A program made the position numbers and the translations under genes. The notes below the pieces were generated by a model. That model had not been told where the DNA came from and made no database searches. It saw only the letters and a list, made by a program, of their open reading frames with translations. This document shows positions 1 to 7,651 of a stretch of 57,591 nt of DNA, in pieces (within the stretch, counting starts at the first letter, position 1; every line of letters starts with the position of its first letter). The DNA lies in IMG/VR virus record IMGVR_UViG_3300042892_000963, positions 1 to 57,591 of that record; one strand, written 5' to 3'. The stretch is from a virus.

Positions 1-2
1 GG

Positions 3-83
3 CATACCAACGCTGCTGTGCAAAAGGCCTACGAGCAATATTCGATCATGCTGAACCTTGCAGGGTATCAAAGAAAAATATGA
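3..83 (+). CDS. C-terminal end of an upstream gene (partial)
   Basis: An open frame runs from the left edge to a TGA that overlaps the ATG of the next gene (ATGA), the junction type used by most genes here. Only about 26 residues are visible, ending in LAGYQRKI. They are too few to assign a family. The tight coupling to the CMP-Kdo synthetase gene suggests co-translation and possibly a role in sugar metabolism, but that is inference. Confidence 0.6.
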   Translation, partial: HTNAAVQKAYEQYSIMLNLAGYQRKI

Positions 84-739
84 AAACTGCTGTTGTCATT
101 CCAGCAAGACTAGATAGTTCACGGTTTCCAAACAAGATGCTGTGCGATGTTGGAGGTCAGACTCTAATACGCAGAGTATACGAACAATGTTTGAAAACAG
201 GATTTGATGTCTATGTGGCCACAGACAGCAAAGAAATCGCCGATCAGGTAGACAATGCGATCTTTGCCTACGACTGTGAAAATGGAACTGCTCGTATTGC
301 AGAAGCATATAAACAGATGCCGCACTATGATTGCATCATCAATGTTCAGGGTGATATGGTTGTTGTTCCTGTAGAAGATGTTCTCAAACTACCGGCATTG
401 TTAGACATGCACGATGTTGCTACACTTAAACACCCAATGCAGCCGGACCAGCAACACGATCCAAACACTGTTAAGGTAATTTCCAGCAACGGAGAAGCAC
501 ATTGGTTCTGTCGTGCGCCGCTGAAGTATGGAGATTGGCATTATGGAATCTATGCCTATCGAACCCCTGCATTGAAATGCTATAGAAGTTTAACTGTTTA
601 TCCAGAAGAGTCAATAGAAAGCCTTGAACAACTGCGTTGGATACAAAATGGATACACCATAGGCATCACCGATGCTGGAGTGGCTGCTGAAATTAATACA
701 CCTGAAGATTTGGAATCGTTCAAAAAACAAACATATTGA
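80..739 (+). CDS. kdsB: 3-deoxy-manno-octulosonate cytidylyltransferase (CMP-Kdo synthetase)
   Basis: This 219-residue protein belongs to the nucleotide-sugar cytidylyltransferase family that activates Kdo with CTP to give CMP-Kdo, the donor for LPS core or capsule. The N-terminal signature VIPARLDSSRFPNKML contains the P-loop-like R-x-SSR-x-P-x-K motif. INVQGDMVVV resembles the QGDEP metal-binding region, and HYGIYAY and INTPEDL near the C-terminus are also typical of KdsB. It is slightly shorter than bacterial KdsB (about 245 residues), and the QGD-x-P motif is degenerate (QGDMVVV). kdsA lies 7 kb downstream, so the phage carries two steps of the Kdo pathway. Activity in bacterial cytoplasm is expected. 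Confidence 0.85.
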   Translation: MKTAVVIPARLDSSRFPNKMLCDVGGQTLIRRVYEQCLKTGFDVYVATDSKEIADQVDNAIFAYDCENGTARIAEAYKQMPHYDCIINVQGDMVVVPVEDVLKLPALLDMHDVATLKHPMQPDQQHDPNTVKVISSNGEAHWFCRAPLKYGDWHYGIYAYRTPALKCYRSLTVYPEESIESLEQLRWIQNGYTIGITDAGVAAEINTPEDLESFKKQTY

Positions 740-764
740 CAGGTTTTCTAAAAGATAGTATAAT
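736..764 (+). promoter_or_regulatory. Consensus sigma-70 promoter
   Basis: TTGACA at 736-741, a 17-nt spacer and TATAAT at 759-764 give a perfect consensus host promoter. The -35 box overlaps the stop codon of kdsB. The expected start near 771 leaves a short leader with an AAGGA ribosome site before the ATG at 800. It would drive the unknown early block 800-3017. Confidence 0.85.
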
Positions 765-799
765 TAACTTGTTCGGCAGAATAATCTTAAGGAATAAAA

Positions 800-1633
800 A
801 TGCGTAGTCATTATTGGACATGTTCAAAATTTGCAGATTGGCTTCGTGGTTCGCCAAAACTCAAGTGTGGCACCAGTGAAGAATGGGATGCTTGGTATGC
901 CAGTTCAGCTAAAGCGCATCCTGTCCGTTATTGGGTCGCTGAAGAAGGCCTCGATCATCTCCAAAAATTTGTCTATTACATACCAGATAAACTAAATGAC
1001 GTTCGCTATTATATTAATAATCGCTGGGTTACTCGCAGTCATGCCCTTACTGCCCATCCCCGAGATATTAAACCGGGCACTTGGCGTGATGTGGGCAATC
1101 GCTTTCTTCCTTGTCTTTTCAACGAGCTTGTGGATTTTGTTGAAATAGAACAAGCATGGCATCACTGCATTTGGAGTGATGATGCTAAGACTAAATTTGA
1201 AACTCCGTGGTGGCGCAAGGGCTGGCTGCGTTGGAGAGCTTGGCGCTGTCCAGAAGCAGGTATGGAATACCTGCGTTGGGCTGAAACATTGACTAACGCT
1301 GAGTTTTTAGAAGAAGGTGAAAAGCATCTAGCTGAACCCACATATCAAGCCAAAGCCGCTAAAGAAATCATCGAGCTTTACACCTGGTGGACTGTTACCT
1401 ATCGCAATCGTCCAGACCCTATGGAAGCAAGTGGATGGTCAGCTCACTGTGATGCTATGCGTGTCAAGTATCCTGGCAGTTTCTTCTCTAGTCTAAATTC
1501 AAAAGATCCCGAAGACCGTAAAGCCAGCAACAAGGCTCATAAGCTGCTTAGTAAAATTGAAAAAGCCTATGAAAAGGAAGATGAAGAAATGATGATTCGC
1601 CTTATCAAGATTCGCGAAAGCCTGTGGACATAA
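800..1633 (+). CDS. Conserved phage protein of unknown function, Trp-rich
   Basis: The 277-residue protein is not recognised as a known enzyme family. It is soluble (no membrane segment) and strikingly rich in tryptophan, for example WWRKGWLRWRAWR near residue 130 and ELYTWWTVTYRNR near 195. The C-terminal 50 residues are charged and helical. TTAAGGAATAAAA upstream provides a ribosome site for the ATG. It is the first gene after the perfect sigma-70 promoter at 736, so it should be expressed early, when host-takeover proteins are made. Function unknown. Confidence 0.8.
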   Translation: MRSHYWTCSKFADWLRGSPKLKCGTSEEWDAWYASSAKAHPVRYWVAEEGLDHLQKFVYYIPDKLNDVRYYINNRWVTRSHALTAHPRDIKPGTWRDVGNRFLPCLFNELVDFVEIEQAWHHCIWSDDAKTKFETPWWRKGWLRWRAWRCPEAGMEYLRWAETLTNAEFLEEGEKHLAEPTYQAKAAKEIIELYTWWTVTYRNRPDPMEASGWSAHCDAMRVKYPGSFFSSLNSKDPEDRKASNKAHKLLSKIEKAYEKEDEEMMIRLIKIRESLWT

Positions 1634-1634
1634 C

Positions 1635-1856
1635 ATGAGCATACCAGATAACAATTCTCACAGTATTGAAGATCTCTATGCTAAGTATCTGCAGTTCACC
1701 GGAATCATGTTAGAAGAATATAAAGATATTGAGATAGCGGGTATTATGATCACACAAGCTCTCAGCATGTATAAAACTGTGTTAGCAGAAGAAGATTATC
1801 AACGAATGGTAAAAAGCATATATGAAAGAAGAAACGATGTCAAAACCTTCAACTGA
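1635..1856 (+). CDS. Small hypothetical protein
   Basis: A 73-residue acidic, helical protein with no recognised domain. Its ATG lies 1 nt after the stop of the previous gene, and its 3' end overlaps the next gene by 20 nt, which fits a translationally coupled early operon. Its reality is supported mainly by position, coding continuity and the lack of a better alternative. Confidence 0.65.
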   Translation: MSIPDNNSHSIEDLYAKYLQFTGIMLEEYKDIEIAGIMITQALSMYKTVLAEEDYQRMVKSIYERRNDVKTFN

Positions 1857-2235
1857 ACTTACACCTCAGACTCCTGCACAAGGAATCCTCAAACGTAATA
1901 GTTGGGGAGATGCCATCACCTATCAAGTCACTTGTGAATGTCAAGATGCCAATCACGATCACAATGTTTGGGTCGAAGCTGATGATCATCGTGTGACTGT
2001 TACTACCTATACCACACAAAAGTCTCAATGGTGGAGTCTCAATCGTTGGCAGACCATTTGGCGATTGCTGACCAAAGGATATGTTGAGTACGAAGCTAAC
2101 ATCATTATGACTGAGCAACAGGCTCTTAATTATGCAGAAACACTGAAGAAAGCAATCAAAGATGTTAGTGCATTCAAACAACCAAAAGAGAATAGCGCAG
2201 CCGTTAAGGCAGCATCTGAACAAGACTGTGTATGA
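1837..2235 (+). CDS. Hypothetical protein
   Basis: About 132 residues, with an N-terminal Pro/Thr-rich tail (STELTPQTPAQG) followed by a compact domain containing CECQDANHDHNVWVE and a Trp-rich stretch (SQWWSLNRWQTIWRLL). The Cys/His residues could bind metal, but no standard zinc motif is complete. An in-frame ATG at 1822 is the alternative start. I prefer 1837 because the purine-rich AAAGAAGAAACG lies just upstream. It overlaps both neighbours slightly, consistent with the operon. No function can be assigned. Confidence 0.65.
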   Translation: MSKPSTELTPQTPAQGILKRNSWGDAITYQVTCECQDANHDHNVWVEADDHRVTVTTYTTQKSQWWSLNRWQTIWRLLTKGYVEYEANIIMTEQQALNYAETLKKAIKDVSAFKQPKENSAAVKAASEQDCV

Positions 2236-2804
2236 CCAAAGTATCAAAAAGTCCCCAACGACATTCCTTCCAAAAAGAAGGATATGTTAACCGTCAGACA
2301 GAAAAAAACGAACCCATCAACGACGATTATCTCGACCTGTTTGATAAGATTCTGGACGAACACAAGCATAAGTTTGATGACCCGCAACGCCGTATAAACA
2401 ATATGGAATACGATCTACTGACCACTGATTGGATTCTAGACAAAGTTCGTGCTGAAGAATCATACGCTCAAAACATGTATGCGGCAATGTGCAATAACGA
2501 CTTCATCAAATTAGAAGTTATTCCTATCCTTAGACAAGATCCAGACAAAGACTATTGGTCAGCTTCCTGGCGCAGTGCCGGGGGCATCGTTGCAGACATG
2601 CGTGAACAAGGCGACTATATTGATTGGTACTGCTCAGGAATGGGCGGGCTTAGTGGGTATGACAAGGATAGTGAAACATATGAAGAGTGGCAAGCTCGTA
2701 CTAAGTATGTTCCTGAAGGGTTAGTAACCGACGAGATCCGGAATGATCTCCAACGTCTTGGCTGGGCAATAGTGCCTGGTGGAGATTGGGAAAAATTTAC
2801 TTAA
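2232..2804 (+). CDS. Hypothetical protein
   Basis: A 190-residue soluble protein with no recognised family. The N-terminal 40 residues are charged and probably disordered. The remainder contains WSASWRSAGGIVADM and YCSGMGGLSGYD and ends WAIVPGGDWEKF. Start and previous stop overlap (ATGA). It belongs to the same early operon as 800-3017. Confidence 0.75.
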   Translation: MTKVSKSPQRHSFQKEGYVNRQTEKNEPINDDYLDLFDKILDEHKHKFDDPQRRINNMEYDLLTTDWILDKVRAEESYAQNMYAAMCNNDFIKLEVIPILRQDPDKDYWSASWRSAGGIVADMREQGDYIDWYCSGMGGLSGYDKDSETYEEWQARTKYVPEGLVTDEIRNDLQRLGWAIVPGGDWEKFT

Positions 2805-2822
2805 GGAGATTGTGTTAGTATC

Positions 2823-3017
2823 ATGAACTTTGAACTATACGAAGTTTGGGCGGTGGATGAAGCCGGTCACGAAGAATTGGTAGAAACCACCAGCAGTAGA
2901 AAAGAAGCGTTGGAGATAGCAGAAGCTAATCTCGGATTGGGTGTTATGGAAGCTGTGGTTTATCAAGAAGATGAAAACGGTGACCTACATGAAATCAAAC
3001 GATTTAATCATGGTTGA
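2823..3017 (+). CDS. Small hypothetical protein
   Basis: A 64-residue acidic protein of unknown function, preceded by a good TAAGGAG ribosome site. The sequence (YEVWAVDEAGHEELVE) suggests a small alpha/beta fold. Its stop codon overlaps the -35 box of the next sigma-70 promoter, so the early operon ends here. Confidence 0.7.
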   Translation: MNFELYEVWAVDEAGHEELVETTSSRKEALEIAEANLGLGVMEAVVYQEDENGDLHEIKRFNHG

Positions 3018-3042
3018 CAACCTCGCCGTTTGGTGCTATAAT
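3014..3042 (+). promoter_or_regulatory. Consensus sigma-70 promoter
   Basis: TTGACA (3014-3019), 17-nt spacer, TATAAT (3037-3042): a second perfect consensus promoter, again overlapping the stop codon of the gene before it. The predicted start near 3049 gives a roughly 25-nt leader with CAGGAG before the ATG at 3074. It forms a single-gene transcription unit with the terminator at 4267-4292. Confidence 0.85.
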
Positions 3043-3073
3043 ATATGTATTGTTTAACAACAGGAGTGACTAA

Positions 3074-4249
3074 ATGGTAACCAAACTAAAAAAAGCATCT
3101 ATTGCGATCCGCCAAAACAAAGGGCGTGATCTAAGTCCAAAATGGGACGATCACGAGACCATGACTGCTGATGAATTTAGTCGACACTTCCGGATGGCCA
3201 TGAGTTATTATCGTTTGGAAACCAGCGGCAAAGAACTCAAACCCAAAGTTATTAATTGGATGAGCAGCCAGAACTATCCAAAAGATGTTATTAAAGCGTT
3301 TAAAGATACCAAAGACAATCGCTGTGGCACAACCGTAGGTGCTATTGCTGCTAATCTGTTGCGTGGTATGCCGGCAATTCGTGCAGACTTCAACGAAGGT
3401 CGCAACACCGCAGAATGGTTGAGTAAATCTATTGCTAAAATTATCGAAGAAGGCAAACATGATGAGACTGAGTCCGAAGAAGGCGCAGTAGAAATCAAGC
3501 CAGCAGTTTACACTCCGTCTATTCAAGAGAGACTTCGTGAAGTTGCATTGGGCATGACTGAAGAGATCGAAGATGCCATTGAGTCATTCCAAACAGATCC
3601 AGATGCATTTGATCCAAAAGCATTTAAACTGTTAAATCTTCTGCGTGGTCGTCAAGCCAAAGCTGCTCACGCTCGTATTATTAAAGACTTGTACACCCGT
3701 AACTATGAAGAATTGGTAGAAGCAGCCACTACCAAAGACGAACAGTTAAAAGAAGGGTATTCTCATTTGAGCAAGGCCAACTTGAAAAAGATCACGCTGT
3801 TCTACAGCGAAATCCTTTCAGCCTGCGATATGCTGGCTCAAGAAGCCAAGGTCAATAAAAAGCCTCGTGCCAAGAAGCCTACTGATAAAGCCAAGGTTGT
3901 GGCCAAGATGAAGTATCTCAAACAGGACGAGACACTTAAATTAGTTTCTATTAATCCGCAGGACATCATCGGTGCTAAAGAACTGTGGATCTACAATGTT
4001 AAGACACGTAAATTGGGCAAGTATGTGGCTGCGGAATTCAACGATCTCGGAGTTAAAGGCACCACAATTACTGGATCTGATCCAATGAAAAGTGTTCAGA
4101 AAACCCTGCGCAAGCCAGAAGAGCAGCTTAAAGAGTTCAAAGCAGCTGGCAAAGTGCAGTTACGCAAGTTCTTAGACGATATCAAAGCTGTGGATATCAA
4201 ACTCAACGGCAGGATCAACGAGGATACTGTGCTACTCAAAGTACAATAA
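3074..4249 (+). CDS. Early-expressed protein of unknown function
   Basis: A 391-residue, lysine-rich, largely helical protein. The first 30 residues are basic (TKLKKASIAIRQNKGRDL), and there is a second basic patch near residue 265 (VNKKPRAKKPTDKAK) that could contact nucleic acid. No catalytic motif is seen. It has its own consensus sigma-70 promoter, a strong AGGAG ribosome site and its own terminator, so it should be made early and abundantly. Similar proteins are probably shared among T4-like aquatic phages, but I cannot assign a role. Confidence 0.85.
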   Translation: MVTKLKKASIAIRQNKGRDLSPKWDDHETMTADEFSRHFRMAMSYYRLETSGKELKPKVINWMSSQNYPKDVIKAFKDTKDNRCGTTVGAIAANLLRGMPAIRADFNEGRNTAEWLSKSIAKIIEEGKHDETESEEGAVEIKPAVYTPSIQERLREVALGMTEEIEDAIESFQTDPDAFDPKAFKLLNLLRGRQAKAAHARIIKDLYTRNYEELVEAATTKDEQLKEGYSHLSKANLKKITLFYSEILSACDMLAQEAKVNKKPRAKKPTDKAKVVAKMKYLKQDETLKLVSINPQDIIGAKELWIYNVKTRKLGKYVAAEFNDLGVKGTTITGSDPMKSVQKTLRKPEEQLKEFKAAGKVQLRKFLDDIKAVDIKLNGRINEDTVLLKVQ

Positions 4250-4266
4250 CAAAGTAAATTCTCAGT

Positions 4267-4292
4267 AAAAAGCGGGCTTCGGTCCGCTTTTT
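4267..4292 (+). terminator. Rho-independent terminator
   Basis: A nine-base-pair stem (AAAAAGCGG with CCGCTTTTT), a GC-rich base around a CTTCGG loop, and a terminal T run, placed 17 nt after the stop codon of 3074-4249. It separates the early block from the late fibre genes. Confidence 0.85.
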
Positions 4293-4300
4293 CGTTGGCG

Positions 4301-4308
4301 GATAAATA
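4301..4308 (+). promoter_or_regulatory. T4-type late promoter box
   Basis: GATAAATA matches the T4 late promoter consensus TATAAATA at 7 of 8 positions. It lies just after the terminator and only 7 nt before the ATG at 4316, in the right place to start late transcription of the two fibre genes. Confidence 0.6.
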
Positions 4309-4315
4309 CATTACT

Positions 4316-5410
4316 ATGAGCAATGTCAATAATTTATTAGCCGCACTAGGCGATGAGATCAACGCAATCGCACAAACCGCTGCCCCAGATGTCAAAGAAA
4401 TCGCAAGGAAAATGCCGTTTCGATCCCTTTCAGGAGATCACATTTCCGGAGGCAAAATACAAAACTTTGCCAGCACTGGTATCACAGATACCGCTGTAAA
4501 AACTCAGCTTACTGTAAGCAACGACGGTGTAACTGTTAAGAATCTATTTGTAGAAAACATAGATAATCTCACAGTCGCAGGCACGTTAAAAACCAAGATT
4601 CTAGAAGTTGATGAGATACGTGCTGACATCAAGTTTGAAAAAGATGTGCCTATCACGTTTTCAGGAGATACCTTAGATGGCAAAGGACTGCTGTGGGCTG
4701 GACAAGGTAACACCAAACAGCTGATATTCAATTCAAACCCTGACAGGTTTTTTATATCAGAACACATTGATCTAGCACGTGGTAAATCGATTTCTGTCAA
4801 CAACATTAAAATAATAGATGAGTTAGAGTTAGGTCCTACTATAACTAAAAGTAATCTTAGAGAAGTTGGACGTCTAAAGGGTTTGATAGTAGACGGTGGG
4901 TTTAATGTTGGCCAGTACATGGTGTTTGATGCTAACACCAGTCGATTAGGATTAGGCACAGAAAACCCCAATGCCGCTCTGAGCATTGTAGACGATGGTG
5001 TAGAATTAGTGTTAGGCGCCAAGGATACTGTAAAAGCATTTATTGGCACATATGCCAGCAATAATTTAGAATTAGGCACAGACAATACTGCAAGAATAAT
5101 TATTTCATCTAGCGGCAACATAACACTAGGCAATCCGACAATTGCACCAGTTCAGGTCAGTGTGCATGGGAAACTGTCAGTGCGAGTATCAACTCCAGAT
5201 CCAGAAGTTGATCTTCATGTCAACGGTGCGGTGAGATTCAACAACAGACTGCAAAAATATGACAGTACGTATCCCACATCTGGATCGTACAACGAAGGCG
5301 ACATCATATGGAACATACAACCAAGAATGAACTCCTACGTGGGTTGGGTTTGTATTCAAACCGGAGCACCCGGTCTGTGGTCTCCGTTTGGTAAAATTGG
5401 AAATTCATAA
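4316..5410 (+). CDS. Tail fibre / virion adhesin protein, paralogue A
   Basis: A 364-residue structural protein. After an N-terminal helical tail (about residues 1-90) comes a beta-rich repeated core (VDGGFNVGQYMVFD, RLGLGTENPNAAL) and a C-terminal module (GDIIWN...YVGWVCIQTGAPGLWSPFG). That module is typical of aquatic T4-like phage fibre tips. The core and tip are closely similar to the next gene (for example KGLIVDGGF and LGLGT in both), so the two arose by duplication. The ATG follows a late promoter box, and an upstream in-frame TTG at 4295 is less likely. It presumably forms trimers and binds the host surface. Confidence 0.8.
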   Translation: MSNVNNLLAALGDEINAIAQTAAPDVKEIARKMPFRSLSGDHISGGKIQNFASTGITDTAVKTQLTVSNDGVTVKNLFVENIDNLTVAGTLKTKILEVDEIRADIKFEKDVPITFSGDTLDGKGLLWAGQGNTKQLIFNSNPDRFFISEHIDLARGKSISVNNIKIIDELELGPTITKSNLREVGRLKGLIVDGGFNVGQYMVFDANTSRLGLGTENPNAALSIVDDGVELVLGAKDTVKAFIGTYASNNLELGTDNTARIIISSSGNITLGNPTIAPVQVSVHGKLSVRVSTPDPEVDLHVNGAVRFNNRLQKYDSTYPTSGSYNEGDIIWNIQPRMNSYVGWVCIQTGAPGLWSPFGKIGNS

Positions 5411-5411
5411 T

Positions 5412-6254
5412 ATGGCAAGTCAAGAAAAATTAAATGCCCTAACAACCTTGTTGCAAGAAGTACTTCAGGAAGGTCAAGACATCAACTCTGCTGAATTTCC
5501 TTACATAGTTATCAAAGGTGATATCAATGGCAAAGGCATACTGTGGAGTGGGCAAGGACATAATAAACAATTTTTGTTTAACACTGACCCTGATAGATTT
5601 TTTGTTTCCGAAAGTATCGATTTAGCAAAAAATAAAAACCTATCTATCAATAACATCAAAATACTAGACGAAAAAGAACTAGGAGCTACCGTAACAAAAA
5701 GCAGTCTCCGAGAAGTTGGACATCTCAAAGGATTGATAGTAGACGGTGGGTTTAGTGTAAATCAGTATTTGATCTATGACTCCAACACTGATCGCCTAGG
5801 GTTAGGCACAGATCAACCCAAAGCCGCTGTTAACATTATAGATCAAAATGTAGACATTGTTATAGGTGCATCATCGCCAAACACTGCTATGATTGGCACT
5901 TACAATTACACAGATTTAGACATCGGCACTGACCACACTGCACGGATTTCTATCAAGGCCGGTGGCAACGTAGTTATAGGAAACCCTGCGACAGGGGATA
6001 CTAAAGTTGCTATCATAGGTTCTCTAGCTATCAATGTCAGCAGTGCTGATCCACGCAGCAGTCTGCATGTTAACGGAGCATTAAAGTTCAATGACAAACT
6101 GCACCTTGGAGGCAACGAACCGCCTGTCAGTGGCGGGTTCAACGAAGGTGATGTAGTATGGAACAATTATCCGACCCCTGGAAAATTTGTGGGTTGGGTA
6201 TGTACCAAATCAGGCAGTCCTGGCATATGGAACGGATTCGGCAGAATTGAATAA
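5412..6254 (+). CDS. Tail fibre / virion adhesin protein, paralogue B
   Basis: A 280-residue paralogue of the preceding protein. It has a shorter N-terminal tail (about 35 residues instead of 120) but the same beta-rich core (GKGILWSGQGHNKQFLFN, KGLIVDGGFSVNQYLIYD) and C-terminal tip (GDVVWNNYP...FVGWVCTKSGSPGIWNGFG). The start at 5412 lies one base after the previous stop. The different N-termini suggest different attachment points or lengths around the same receptor-facing fold. Confidence 0.8.
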   Translation: MASQEKLNALTTLLQEVLQEGQDINSAEFPYIVIKGDINGKGILWSGQGHNKQFLFNTDPDRFFVSESIDLAKNKNLSINNIKILDEKELGATVTKSSLREVGHLKGLIVDGGFSVNQYLIYDSNTDRLGLGTDQPKAAVNIIDQNVDIVIGASSPNTAMIGTYNYTDLDIGTDHTARISIKAGGNVVIGNPATGDTKVAIIGSLAINVSSADPRSSLHVNGALKFNDKLHLGGNEPPVSGGFNEGDVVWNNYPTPGKFVGWVCTKSGSPGIWNGFGRIE

Positions 6255-6847
6255 TGCCACAAGCATTGGTAATCGGCAATGGCGAAAGTAGACGTCATGT
6301 TGATGTTAGTACATACACTCAACATATACTCATAGGCTGCAATGCCATACACAGAGATCTCAATGTCGATCATTTGATCTGTTGTGATCGTAGAATGGCA
6401 GAAGAAGCTGTAAATAATCCCAATACCAAAGACACAGAAATCTATGTACGTGATCATTGGCATCACTACTTTAGAAAAATAAGAAAAAACAAAAACATCA
6501 ATCTGTTACCCGAGGTACCAACTACAGGCGAAGCAAAAGTCAACCAAGCTGAACATTGGGGCAGTGGTGGATACGCTGTGTTATTGGCGGCTGCATTAGG
6601 TCATCAAGAAGTCACTATGATTGGTTTTGATCTGTATCCAATTGATCATGCGGTGAACAACATCTACAAAGGCACTGTGAATTATGCCAGAGCTGGATCG
6701 CAGGCAGTGGATCCCAGCTATTGGGTTTATCAGATTGCATCAGTATTCACACATTATCCCGATACCACGTTTGTGATCTATAATAGACAGGGGTGGACAA
6801 TGCCATCAGAATGGAGAAAAAATAATGTGGAATTCATTGCATTATAA
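6254..6847 (+). CDS. Sialyltransferase-like (CST-I/DUF115-type) glycan-modifying protein
   Basis: A 197-residue soluble protein. The N-terminal ALVIGNGESRRHVD resembles the nucleotide-sugar binding GNGPS motif of GT42 sialyltransferases. The central GSGGYAVLLAAALGHQEVTM followed by IGFDLY matches the SG-x-Y...A-x-ALG-x-KE-I...G-I-D-x-Y segment of that fold. DUF115/MptE-like proteins share this Rossmann core, so substrate cannot be read from sequence. Because CMP-Kdo synthetase is encoded nearby, a CMP-linked donor (CMP-Kdo or CMP-sialate) is plausible by inference. The ATG overlaps the fibre gene stop (TAATG). Confidence 0.6.
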   Translation: MPQALVIGNGESRRHVDVSTYTQHILIGCNAIHRDLNVDHLICCDRRMAEEAVNNPNTKDTEIYVRDHWHHYFRKIRKNKNINLLPEVPTTGEAKVNQAEHWGSGGYAVLLAAALGHQEVTMIGFDLYPIDHAVNNIYKGTVNYARAGSQAVDPSYWVYQIASVFTHYPDTTFVIYNRQGWTMPSEWRKNNVEFIAL

Positions 6848-6871
6848 ATAGAAATGTAATATAATATTACA
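6837..6871 (+). promoter_or_regulatory. Compound promoter region with palindrome
   Basis: A perfect T4 late box TATAAATA (6843-6850) overlaps the stop codon of the preceding gene. Within 10 nt lies a sigma-70-like TATAAT (6860-6865), 17 nt after a weak TTGCAT. The TATAAT is centred in a perfect 17-nt palindrome, TGTAATAT-A-ATATTACA (6855-6871). This suggests transcription by both polymerase forms and possibly operator control of the queD/kdsA operon. Confidence 0.55.
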
Positions 6872-6893
6872 ATACACACACAAAGAGGACTCT

Positions 6894-7022
6894 ATGGCAT
6901 CATCCCTCTCTAAACACTCTGCAGTCATCAAACTTGCTACCTATATAAAGGAGACTAGAGATGGCAAAATATCTTTCAACAAAAACTTACGGCAACGACC
7001 GCGGACTTTCATGCTGTTTTAG
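6894..7022 (+). CDS. Possible short leader ORF upstream of and overlapping queD
   Basis: ATG at 6894 is preceded by a good GAGGA ribosome site and opens a 42-residue frame (MASSLSKHSAVIKLATYIKE...) that runs past the queD start in another frame. It may be a leader peptide or simply chance; queD has its own AAGGAG site. Low confidence. Confidence 0.25.
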   Translation: MASSLSKHSAVIKLATYIKETRDGKISFNKNLRQRPRTFMLF

Positions 7023-7485
7023 ACAGTGGAGAAGTACACATAGTCACTGCTCATTACTACACGGATACTCAATCGGTATCAAATTAATTTTCGAATCAGA
7101 AACCTTAGACGACCGCAATTGGGTCATGGATTTCGGCGGCCTCAAAGCGTTTAAAGAGTGGTCAGAGTGGCAGTTTGATCATACTACTGTAATGGGCAGT
7201 GATGATCCTCATCTAGAAAAGTTCAAAGAACTGGCTAAGTTAGGCAAGCAAGCAGAAGGCGGTGTACTGGATCTACGTATTGTAGAAGCAGTAGGTTGCG
7301 AAAAGTTTGCTGAGTTGGCTTATCGAACTATGAACGAAATCCTAGAAGCATACAAAGAAGGTCGAGGTTGGACACATCCAGACGGTCGTGTGTTTGAAGC
7401 ACGTTATCCTGTTGGTCAAGGTGTCAACCTTCGCAGTGCTGAAGTATTTGAACACGCTGGCAACTCGGCAATTTATGAGGCCTAA
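6961..7485 (+). CDS. queD: QueD-like 6-carboxy-tetrahydropterin synthase
   Basis: A 174-residue T-fold enzyme. QueD converts 7,8-dihydroneopterin triphosphate, the product of FolE, to 6-carboxytetrahydropterin, the second step to preQ0 and other 7-deazaguanines. Visible residues include the zinc histidines in STHSHCSLLHGYSIG, the catalytic-type Cys pair in LSCCF, the substrate loop WVMDFGGLK, FDHTTV, and the C-terminal Glu in EVFEHAGN. Long insertions are typical of phage forms. An AAAGGAG ribosome site precedes the ATG. Together with folE (57308) and the DpdA-like gene (52391) it indicates guanine modification of phage DNA. Confidence 0.85.
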   Translation: MAKYLSTKTYGNDRGLSCCFRQWRSTHSHCSLLHGYSIGIKLIFESETLDDRNWVMDFGGLKAFKEWSEWQFDHTTVMGSDDPHLEKFKELAKLGKQAEGGVLDLRIVEAVGCEKFAELAYRTMNEILEAYKEGRGWTHPDGRVFEARYPVGQGVNLRSAEVFEHAGNSAIYEA

Positions 7486-7643
7486 TGAAAAGGCTTTGGC
7501 GTTTATGGGCTAAAGCACTAGGTGAAAAATCAGGTGCTACTGATCGAGAAGCTGATTCAGTAGCACTTGTTCGTACAGTTATCATACTGACCTATATTAT
7601 TACAAACCTGTTTATTATCGCTGGTGTCATTAGACATTGGTAA
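7485..7643 (+). CDS. Small membrane protein
   Basis: A 52-residue protein with a basic N-terminus ([17 protein letters not shown]) and one hydrophobic segment (about residues 31-49, [19 protein letters not shown]), so a single-pass inner-membrane protein with the N-terminus probably cytoplasmic. The start overlaps the queD stop (TAATG). Similar short Trp/Lys N-terminus membrane proteins are known in T4-like cyanophages. Function unknown. Confidence 0.75.
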   Translation: MKRLWRLWAKALGEKSGATDREADSVALVRTVIILTYIITNLFIIAGVIRHW

Positions 7644-7651
7644 ATAATAAT

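Noticed and set aside
4504-5133. 209-codon minus-strand frame opposite fibre paralogue A
   Set aside because: Same pattern of antisense composition; no ribosome site; the sense protein is conserved with its paralogue.
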